Assembly: GCA_028291125.1 (NCBI GenBank)
Contig: JAQGIN010000394.1
Location: 1 to 5,588, forward strand
Source of the DNA: Caulobacter sp.
GTDB lineage: Bacteria; Pseudomonadota; Alphaproteobacteria; Caulobacterales; Caulobacteraceae
DNA length: 5,588 nt
Reading direction: 5' to 3'
Positions 1-5,588 of this stretch are shown here, piece by piece; position 1 is the stretch's first letter; each line of letters opens with the position of its first letter. Under the pieces are notes generated by a model. That model did no database searches and was not told where the DNA came from. It saw only the letters and a list, made by a program, of their open reading frames with translations. The position numbers were made by a program, and so were the translations under genes.

Positions 1-199
1 CGAGACCATGGCCTACGCCATCGCCGAGGCGCGCGACGCGGTCGAGGACGTCATCGAGCCCTATCTGATGCAGCAGGGCTTCATCCAGCGCACGCCGCGC
101 GGCCGCATGGCCTGCGGCAAGGCCTATTTGCACCTGGGTCTGAAGGAGCCGGAAGCGGCGGTGAAGACCGTATCGGGCGGGCTGTTCGGCGATGAGTGA
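1..199 (+). CDS. ruvB: RuvB, Holliday junction branch migration ATPase (C-terminal end only)
   Basis: This is the last 65 residues of RuvB, the hexameric AAA+ motor that drives RuvA-bound Holliday junctions during recombinational repair. Only the C-terminal winged-helix DNA-binding domain is present; the ATPase domains lie to the left of the window. Recognition rests on the block 'VEDVIEPYLMQQGFIQRTPR' followed by GR, which is the RuvB C-terminal signature (E. coli has [21 protein letters not shown]), and on the following 'HLGL'. The reading frame is open from base 2, so the ATG at 8 is internal and not a start. The tail after HLGL ('KEPEAAVKTVSGGLFGDE') is not conserved in E. coli. The stop overlaps the start of ybgC by 8 bases, suggesting coupled translation; ruvB next to ybgC-tol is a common alphaproteobacterial arrangement. 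Identification is firm. Confidence 0.96.
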   Translation, partial: ETMAYAIAEARDAVEDVIEPYLMQQGFIQRTPRGRMACGKAYLHLGLKEPEAAVKTVSGGLFGDE

Positions 200-638
200 C
201 TCGGAGCCCACCGCCGGCGTCTTCGACGGCCGCGAGCACCGGTTGCCGGTGCGGATCTATTATGAGGACACCGACTTCTCGGGCATCGTCTATCACGCCA
301 ACTATCTGCGCTATTTCGAGCGTGGGCGGAGCGACTTCTTCCGGCTGGTCGGGATCTCGCACACCGCGCTGGCCCAGGCCGATACGGCGTTCGCCATCGT
401 TCGCATGGAGCTCGATTTCAAGCGCGCGGCGCGGATCGACGACGCCCTGCTGGTGCGCACCACCTATGATCGGGTGAAGGGGCCGCGCCTCTATGTCAGT
501 CAGAAGATCACGCGCGGCGAGGATCTGATCTGCCAGGCGCAGGGCGAGGCGGTCTGCATCACCCTGGACGGCCGGCCGCGCAAGCCGACGGCGCAGATGA
601 TCGCCCAACTGGCGCCCTGGCTGGAAGCGCCGAGCTGA
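192..638 (+). CDS. ybgC: YbgC, Tol-Pal-associated acyl-CoA thioesterase
   Basis: A 148-residue single-domain hot-dog-fold thioesterase of the 4-hydroxybenzoyl-CoA thioesterase/YbgC family, cytoplasmic, expected to hydrolyse acyl-CoA thioesters. The family signature is at residues 23-48: 'YYEDTDFSGIVYHANYLRYF' then ERGRSD. The predicted catalytic Asp is D28, with H35 also matching the conserved His; both positions are intact. Length is close to E. coli YbgC (about 134 residues), with a slightly longer N-terminus. The ATG at 192 lies inside the ruvB stop region (8-base overlap), so translation is probably coupled to ruvB and no separate promoter is expected. Its place just before tolQ is conserved across many Proteobacteria. 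In E. coli it is not required for Tol-Pal function, and a link to phospholipid metabolism has been proposed, so the physiological substrate is left open here. Confidence 0.95.
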   Translation: MSDSEPTAGVFDGREHRLPVRIYYEDTDFSGIVYHANYLRYFERGRSDFFRLVGISHTALAQADTAFAIVRMELDFKRAARIDDALLVRTTYDRVKGPRLYVSQKITRGEDLICQAQGEAVCITLDGRPRKPTAQMIAQLAPWLEAPS

Positions 639-746
639 GTCCGGCCATTTTCGCGTCGCCTCGACGCTCGTCATAGTTTCACCATCGCGCCGACGCATGG
701 CACAAGGCGCAAATCACTAGACGCCCCAACGGAGCAGGATCCCCGC
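639..746 (+). promoter_or_regulatory. ybgC-tolQ spacer, possible tol promoter region
   Basis: This is the only sizeable gap before the compact tolQRAB block, so a tol promoter may sit here. TCGACGC at 661-667 matches 6 of 7 bases of the alphaproteobacterial housekeeping -35 (TTGACGS), but no convincing -10 lies at the right distance. A GANTC methylation site (GAGTC) spans the ybgC stop at 637-641. The tolQ ribosome binding site is GGAGCAGG at 731-738, before the ATG at 747. No terminator hairpin with a T tract is seen, so read-through from ybgC is also possible. The promoter is inferred mainly from position. Confidence 0.3.
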
Positions 747-1442
<696 letters not shown>

Positions 1443-1446
1443 CGCC

Positions 1447-1958
<512 letters not shown>

Positions 1959-1962
<4 letters not shown>

Positions 1963-2768
1963 GCCCGATGCGCCAGGAGCGGACCAGCCTGCGTCCGGCC
2001 CTGCTAGGGTCGCTGGCGCTGCATGGCCTGATCGCCGCCTCGCTGCTGGTCGCCTGGCCGTGGCTGAAGAAGCCGATCAGCCTGGGCGAGGCCGTGCCGG
2101 TGACCATCGTCTCCGAGGGCCCGACCAATGTGCGGCCGGCGGTCGAGGCCCCGACCGAACAGACCGCGCTGAGCGACACCTCGGTCCCCGACGCCGATCA
2201 ACAACCGCCGGCCCCGACCCCGGCCCCGATCCCGCAGCCGGCCGCCACGGCGCCGCCCAAGACCACCCAGGTCCCGCCGCCGTCGCCCAAGCCCGCCCCG
2301 GCCAAGCCGGCCGACAAGCCCAGCCTCGACCTCGACGCCCTGGCCGCCTCGCTGAACAAGGGCAAGAAGCCGACCGGCAAGCCGCAGTCGGCCGCCGCCA
2401 AGGGCCCGAGCCGCGCCGAGACCGCCGTCTCCGCCCGTCCGGCGGCCGGCGCCGCCACCGCCATCTCGACCGCCGCCCTCGGGCGCCTGCAGGGCGAGCT
2501 GCAGGATCGCTGGAACCCGCCCTGCGAGGTCGAGGGCGGCTCCAGCGCCGACGTGCGGCTGGTGTTCGTGCTGGGCCCCGGCGGCCGCGTGGTCGGCCAG
2601 CCGCAGTCGTCCGGGGCCAGTTCGCCCAGCCAGGTGGTCAAGGCCGCGTCCGACCGGGCGGTTCGCGCGTTGTTGCAAGCCTCGCCGTTTCCGTATCTGC
2701 CGGCCGAACTGTACGGTCAGAAAATCGCCTTGAACTTCAACGCAAAACAGGCCTGCTCCGGAAGATGA
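1959..2768 (+). CDS. tolA: TolA, periplasm-spanning energy transducer (short, Pro-rich type)
   Basis: A 269-residue TolA/TonB-like protein linking the TolQR motor to TolB and Pal. Residues 14-35 are the membrane anchor and keep the Ser-x3-His pair (S18, H22) that contacts the motor in TolA and TonB; the numbering equals that of E. coli TolA when the GTG at 1959 is the start. Residues 53-165 form a low-complexity linker: Pro/Ala/Thr-rich at 82-112 ('PAPTPAPIPQPA'), then Pro/Lys-rich, with 'LDLDALAASLNKGKK' near 123-137. Residues 170-266 are the C-terminal TolA/TonB domain ('RLQGELQDRWNPPCEVEGG', then a beta-rich part). Cysteines C189 and C266 could form a disulphide. E. coli TolA has 421 residues with a long Ala/Lys helical domain II, so this one is markedly shorter. 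The GTG start overlaps the tolR stop (GTGA); an in-frame ATG at 1968 is the alternative. Context makes TolA more likely than TonB. Confidence 0.92.
2760..2764 (+). promoter_or_regulatory. Ribosome binding site deciding the tolB start
   Basis: GGAAG lies at the very end of tolA. It is 6 bases before the ATG at 2771, a good spacing, but directly abuts the ATG at 2765 (ATGA overlap with the tolA stop) and is 18 bases from the ATG at 2783. This favours 2771 as the tolB start, although coupling through the 2765 ATG cannot be excluded. All three give the same mature protein after signal-peptide removal. Confidence 0.5.
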
Positions 2769-2770
2769 CC

Positions 2771-4078
2771 ATGGGACCCTTCATGCGCCTGAAAGCCCTG
2801 CTGATCCTCGCCGTCGCCCTGTTGGGCGGGGCCCTGGCCGCGCCGGCCAGCGCCCAGATCGAGGTCGACGTCAATCAAGGCGCGATCAAGCCGATGCCGG
2901 TGGCGATCCCCGACTTCTCGGGCGCCCAGCGCGGGGCCGAGATCGCCCAGGTGATCAGCGGCAATCTCGAGCGCTCGGGCCTGTTCCAGCCGCTGAACGT
3001 CGCCTCGGTCGCCGACAAGCTGATGGACGTCAACGTCCAGCCGCGCTTCCCCGACTGGCAGGCCACCGGGGCCCAGGCCCTGGTCAACGGCCAGGTGACG
3101 GTGGAGTCCGACGGCCGCCTGCGCGTCGACTTCCGGCTATGGGACGTCTACGCCCAGCAGCAGCTGCTGGGCCTGCAGTTCACCTCGACGCCGGAGAACT
3201 GGCGGCGGGTGGCGCACAAGATCAGCGACGCCGTCTATGAGCGGCTGACCGGCGAAAAGGGCTATTTCGACACCCGCGTCGCCTTCGTGGCCGAGAGCGG
3301 CGGCAAGCTGTCGCGCATCAAGCGCCTGGCGATCATGGACCAGGACGGGGCCAATCCGCAGTACCTGACCGACGGCTCCTACATCGTCATGACGCCGAGA
3401 TTCTCCTCGACCAGCCAGGAGATCACCTACATGGCGCTGCGGCCGACCGGGTCGAGCATCTATCTGTTCAACCTGCAGACCGGCCGCCAGGAGACCGTCG
3501 GCCGCTTCCCCGGCATGGTGTTCGCGCCGCGCTTCTCGCCCGACGGCGGCAAGGTGGCGTTCTCGGTCGAGAAAGGCGGCAACAGCGACATCTATGTGAT
3601 GGACCTGCGCAGCCGCAGCAGCACCCGCATCACCACCGACCCGTCGATCGACACCTCGCCGTCGTTCTCGCCTGACGGCAGCAAGATCGTGTTCAATTCC
3701 GACCGCGGCGGCCAGGCCCAGATCTATATGATGAACGCCGACGGCTCGGGCGTGCGGCGCATCTCGTTCGGCGGCGGTCGCTACACCACTCCGGTGTGGA
3801 GTCCGCGCGGCGACTTCGTGGCCTTCACCAAGCAGACCGGCGGCGAGTTCCACATCGGCGTCATGCGCACCGACGGCTCGGACGAGCGGCTCTTGACCAC
3901 CAGCTATCTCGACGAGGGCCCGACCTGGGCCCCGAACGGGCGGGTGTTGATGTTCTTCCGCGAGAGCCCCGGCGGCAGCTCCAAGCTGTGGACCGTCGAT
4001 GTCACCGGCCGCATCCTGCGCCCGGCCCCCTATCCCGGCGCGGCGTCGGATCCGGCCTGGTCGCCGTTGCTCGACTGA
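2771..4078 (+). CDS. tolB: TolB, periplasmic beta-propeller of the Tol-Pal system
   Basis: A 435-residue secreted periplasmic protein that binds Pal through its propeller and TolA through its N-terminus; E. coli TolB has 430 residues. A signal peptide is visible at residues 1-28 (R6, K8, hydrophobic 9-24, cleavage after 'APASA'), leaving a mature N-terminus QIEVDVNQG, the region equivalent to the E. coli TolB box. Residues about 29-155 form the alpha/beta domain ('KPMPVAIPDFSG'). The rest is a six-bladed propeller: the repeated W/F-S-P-x-G or related motif starts near residues 211, 255, 299, 343, 386 and 430, an almost exact 44-residue period, with 'FSPDGSKIVFNSDRGGQAQI' as the clearest copy; the last copy ends the protein, as expected for a velcro-closed ring. 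Alternative ATGs at 2765 and 2783 change only the signal peptide. It begins 2 bases after the tolA stop. Confidence 0.96.
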   Translation: MGPFMRLKALLILAVALLGGALAAPASAQIEVDVNQGAIKPMPVAIPDFSGAQRGAEIAQVISGNLERSGLFQPLNVASVADKLMDVNVQPRFPDWQATGAQALVNGQVTVESDGRLRVDFRLWDVYAQQQLLGLQFTSTPENWRRVAHKISDAVYERLTGEKGYFDTRVAFVAESGGKLSRIKRLAIMDQDGANPQYLTDGSYIVMTPRFSSTSQEITYMALRPTGSSIYLFNLQTGRQETVGRFPGMVFAPRFSPDGGKVAFSVEKGGNSDIYVMDLRSRSSTRITTDPSIDTSPSFSPDGSKIVFNSDRGGQAQIYMMNADGSGVRRISFGGGRYTTPVWSPRGDFVAFTKQTGGEFHIGVMRTDGSDERLLTTSYLDEGPTWAPNGRVLMFFRESPGGSSKLWTVDVTGRILRPAPYPGAASDPAWSPLLD

Positions 4079-4130
4079 AGGCGGGGGTGAACTGGGCAAC
4101 CTTCGTCGCCGACGCACGTTGAAGCCATGC

Positions 4131-4149
4131 CGTTCATCCGTCGTTCATC
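4131..4149 (+). repeat. Direct repeat CGTTCATC x2, 11-bp period (putative response-regulator site)
   Basis: CGTTCATC occurs at 4131-4138 and again at 4142-4149, separated by CGT, giving an exact 11-bp period, about one helical turn. Tandem half-sites of this period are typical of OmpR/PhoB-family regulators; the Pho box (CTGTCAT-N4-CTGTCAT) has the same geometry but a different sequence. It lies about 133 bases before the pal start. The repeat is seen directly; its function is inference. Confidence 0.4.
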
Positions 4150-4268
4150 GGGTAAATGGAACGAGGTCATGGCGTGGGGGTCTGACGCCTTTGTGAGGTT
4201 GTCGCGACGTTTTCACCGCGCGTTTCAAATCCCGTCTGGGTATGACTCAAAAATCGAACCGTGGACTT

Positions 4269-4274
4269 GAGGAG
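4269..4274 (+). promoter_or_regulatory. Strong Shine-Dalgarno of pal
   Basis: GAGGAG sits 7 bases before the ATG at 4282, the best ribosome binding site in the window. It fixes the pal start at 4282 rather than the in-frame GTG at 4261, which would add seven residues (MDLRRYR) before the lipoprotein signal. A strong site fits Pal being needed in larger amounts than TolQRA. Confidence 0.8.
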
Positions 4275-4281
4275 ATATAGG

Positions 4282-4839
4282 ATGAGCTTCGACACCCGCC
4301 GCGCCGTTAGACTGGCGCTGATCGGTCTAGCGGCCGCCTCTCTCGCGGCCTGCGCTTCGCGACCCAAGCCGATGCCGACGACTCCGGCCGCCCCGCCGCC
4401 GCCGCCGGCCGCCGCCGAGCCGCCGCCCTACACCCCGCCGCCGCCCTCGCCGGTGGCCCAGGGCCCGCTGCCGGGCACGGTGCAGGACTTCGTCGTCAAT
4501 GTCGGCGAGCGGGTCTATTTCGACACCGACGAATATTCGATCCGCGCCGACGCCCAGCCGGTCCTGGCCGGCCAGGCCCAGTGGCTGAACCGCTACCCGG
4601 CGGTGAAGGTGCGCATCGAAGGCAACGCCGACGAACGCGGCACCCGCGAATACAACCTGGCCCTTGGCGCTCGCCGCGCCAACGCCGTGCGCGACTTCCT
4701 GGTCGCCCAGGGCGTCTCCAACGCCCGCATCGAGACCCTGTCCTACGGCAAGGAAAAGCCGATCGACGGGGGTTCGGGCGAGGACGCCTGGGCCAAGAAC
4801 CGCAACGCCCGCACCGCCATCACCGACGGCGCGCGCTAG
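4282..4839 (+). CDS. pal: Pal, peptidoglycan-associated outer-membrane lipoprotein
   Basis: A 185-residue lipoprotein (E. coli Pal 173) that anchors the outer membrane to peptidoglycan and is released and relocated by TolB/TolA. The lipoprotein signal is residues 1-23 (R6, R7, R10, hydrophobic 11-23) with lipobox LAAC, so C24 is the lipidated Cys; A25 at +2 is not Asp, consistent with outer-membrane sorting. Residues 28-64 form a Pro-rich linker with runs PPPPP (38-42), PPP (47-49) and PPPP (52-55). Residues 67-181 are the OmpA-like peptidoglycan-binding domain: 'VYFDTDEYSI' (78-87), 'GNADERGTREYNLALGARRA' (114-133) and 'SYGKEKP' (154-160). D117 and R132, with the 15-residue spacing of the meso-DAP-binding pair in OmpA domains, are intact. 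The end 'NRNARTAITDGAR' is less typical than the usual NRR-V form. It is followed by a terminator. Confidence 0.97.
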   Translation: MSFDTRRAVRLALIGLAAASLAACASRPKPMPTTPAAPPPPPAAAEPPPYTPPPPSPVAQGPLPGTVQDFVVNVGERVYFDTDEYSIRADAQPVLAGQAQWLNRYPAVKVRIEGNADERGTREYNLALGARRANAVRDFLVAQGVSNARIETLSYGKEKPIDGGSGEDAWAKNRNARTAITDGAR

Positions 4840-4857
4840 CCTGCGACGATCAAGGGG

Positions 4858-4886
4858 AGGGGGCCGCCCGATCGCGGCCCCCTTTT
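4858..4886 (+). terminator. Rho-independent terminator after pal
   Basis: A perfect 9-bp GC stem, GGGGGCCGC (4859-4867) with GCGGCCCCC (4874-4882), closes on a 6-base loop CCGATC. An extra A4858-T4883 pair extends it, and TTTT (4883-4886) follows. It lies 19 bases after the pal stop and should end most pal transcripts, separating pal from cpoB. Confidence 0.9.
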
Positions 4887-4956
4887 CCATGTCTGGGCTT
4901 CGCCATTCGTCATCGGCGCCCTAATTTGGGCCCGCGTCCCCCTCAGGGTTGAGATC
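4887..4956 (+). promoter_or_regulatory. Short spacer expected to carry the cpoB promoter
   Basis: Because a strong terminator precedes it, cpoB probably needs a promoter in these 70 bases. The best candidate is weak: TTCGCC at 4899-4904 as -35 and CCTAATTT at 4920-4927 as -10 (partial match to GCTANAWC). AGGG at 4945-4948 is the likely ribosome binding site, 8 bases before the ATG at 4957. The promoter is inferred from position; the motif matches alone would not justify it. Confidence 0.3.
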
Positions 4957-5588
4957 ATGAAGCTGAAGTCGATCCTCGCCGCGGGCGTCGCGGCCCTGAT
5001 GCTGGGCCTGCCGGCGGCCCAGGCCCTGGCCCAGACGCCGATGCCCGATCCGCTCGACGACCGGTCCAACCGCCGGCTGGAGAAGATGGAGAAGGTGGTG
5101 CGCGAACTGCGGGCCGTCGTCTTCCAGGGCCGCGACACCGGCAAGCCGGTGGTCGTGCAGTCGGCCGAGACCGACGCCCAGATCGCCACGGTGTCCGAAC
5201 GCCTGACCGACCTCGAACAGACCCTGACCCGGCTCAACGGCCAGAACGAGACCCTGACCCACGACATCGACCAGGCGCGCCGCGCCGGCGAGGCCGACAA
5301 GGCCCGGGCCGACGCGCTCGAGGCGCGGCTGGCGGCGATGGAAAAGACCCTGGCCGATCTGCAGGCCAGCCAGGCCGCCGCCGCGGTCGCCGCCGAGTCC
5401 GCTCCGGTCGCCGCGACCGTCCAGGGCGGTGATCCGGCCACCGCCTTCAAGGCCGCCCGCCAGTCGCTGCTGGACGGCGACTACGCCGCCGCCGAGGCCG
5501 CCTTCACCAGCTATGTCGCCACCTGGCCAGACGACCCCAAGGCTCCCGAGGCCCGCTACTGGCTGGGCGAGACCCAGTTCGTGCGCGA
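4957..5588 (+). CDS. cpoB: CpoB (YbgF), periplasmic coordinator of Tol-Pal and peptidoglycan synthesis (3' end missing)
   Basis: The first 210 residues of a gene that runs off the right edge. A Sec signal peptide is visible (K2, K4, hydrophobic 6-21, cleavage likely after 'ALA' at 23-25, mature start QTPMP). Residues about 36-57 and 72-140 have leucines and charged residues in heptad-like order ('RLEKMEKVVRELRAVV', 'ATVSERLTDLEQTLTRLNGQ'), the N-terminal coiled coil that trimerises YbgF. An Ala/Val-rich linker (about 140-157) leads to the first TPR repeat: 'AFKAARQSLLDGDYAAAEAA' (163-182), then 'PEARYWLGETQF' (197-208), the standard CpoB signature. E. coli CpoB has 263 residues, so probably 80-120 residues with further TPRs are missing, assuming normal length. 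In E. coli it binds TolA and PBP1B to coordinate constriction with wall synthesis. It is the usual gene after pal but here lies beyond a terminator. Confidence 0.93.
   Translation, partial: MKLKSILAAGVAALMLGLPAAQALAQTPMPDPLDDRSNRRLEKMEKVVRELRAVVFQGRDTGKPVVVQSAETDAQIATVSERLTDLEQTLTRLNGQNETLTHDIDQARRAGEADKARADALEARLAAMEKTLADLQASQAAAAVAAESAPVAATVQGGDPATAFKAARQSLLDGDYAAAEAAFTSYVATWPDDPKAPEARYWLGETQFVR

Larger units (their letters stand above)
4079..4281 (+). promoter_or_regulatory. Leader/promoter region of pal
   Basis: A 203-base gap, the largest in the window, less GC-rich than the genes (notably from about 4140 to 4281). It holds an 8-bp direct repeat with 11-bp period (4131-4149), an adjacent dyad CGTTC/GAACG (4142-4146 and 4159-4163), a possible -35 TTGTCGC at 4199-4205 (6 of 7 against TTGACGS) followed by the AT-rich TTTCAAATC (4223-4231), and a GANTC site GACTC at 4244-4248. 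The -10 is poor and spacing is off, so no exact promoter is called. No terminator with a T tract is seen after tolB, so pal may be read both from the tol operon and from its own promoter, as known for E. coli pal. A promoter here is inferred from gap size, composition and the repeats. Confidence 0.5.

Noticed and set aside
2004..2678. Minus-strand open frame opposite tolA, Gly/Arg-rich
   Set aside because: Its low-complexity composition is the reverse of the Pro/Ala-rich tolA linker; stop codons are simply rare in this base composition.
2060..2770. The tolB frame stays open upstream to 2060, giving a possible 672-residue protein
   Set aside because: The extra part is a shifted reading of tolA with shadow composition, and the tolB signal peptide would then be internal. 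The start near 2771 has a ribosome binding site and gives the normal family length.
4077..4104. Possible terminator after tolB (GAAGG at 4077-4081 pairing with CCTTC at 4100-4104)
   Set aside because: Only five base pairs with an 18-base loop and no T tract follow; it is not a credible intrinsic terminator.
3137..4117. Long open frame (326 codons) on the minus strand opposite tolB
   Set aside because: It is rich in Arg, Ala, Gly and His as expected for a GC-rich shadow frame, has no recognisable domain and is fully covered by tolB, which has a clear six-repeat propeller.
4261..4281. GTG at 4261 as an earlier pal start
   Set aside because: It would include the Shine-Dalgarno in the coding part and add seven residues to the lipoprotein signal; the ATG at 4282 has ideal spacing.
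4384..4455. CCG-rich stretch in pal that looks like a trinucleotide repeat
   Set aside because: It is the coding sequence of the Pro-rich linker, interrupted and in frame; it is reported as a protein feature and not as an independent repeat element.

Overview
The window is a core chromosomal envelope locus from a GC-rich alphaproteobacterium, most likely Caulobacterales (Caulobacter, Phenylobacterium or Brevundimonas type). The evidence is the very strong G/C preference at third codon positions, the gene order ruvB-ybgC-tolQ-tolR-tolA-tolB-pal-cpoB, and the style of the proteins (short Pro-rich TolA, Pal with 'GNADERGT' and a Pro-rich linker). All genes are on the + strand and no mobile element, CRISPR array, tRNA or rRNA is visible. 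Genus-level assignment is inference.

Layout: 1-199 is the 3' end of ruvB (Holliday junction helicase). It overlaps by 8 bases ybgC (192-638), an acyl-CoA thioesterase. After a 108-base gap comes the tight block tolQ (747-1442), tolR (1447-1962), tolA (1959-2768) and tolB (about 2771-4078), with gaps or overlaps of only 2-4 bases, so these are almost certainly co-transcribed and partly translationally coupled. A 203-base, relatively AT-richer leader (4079-4281) precedes pal (4282-4839) and holds the most distinctive regulatory signals of the window: an 8-bp direct repeat with 11-bp period, a GANTC site and a strong Shine-Dalgarno. A clear Rho-independent terminator (4858-4886) follows pal. cpoB (ybgF) starts at 4957 and runs off the right end.

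How the genes work together: TolQ and TolR form the proton-driven inner-membrane motor. It energises TolA, which spans the periplasm and contacts TolB and the outer-membrane lipoprotein Pal. Pal binds peptidoglycan, and the whole complex keeps the outer membrane attached and constricts it at division. CpoB couples the system to peptidoglycan synthesis in E. coli. YbgC is an associated cytoplasmic thioesterase whose exact role in the system is unsettled.

Nothing here looks like a new multi-gene system. The points worth a second look are regulatory (the pal leader, the terminator splitting cpoB from pal) and structural (short Pro-rich TolA, Arg-rich TolR N-terminus, polyproline runs in Pal).
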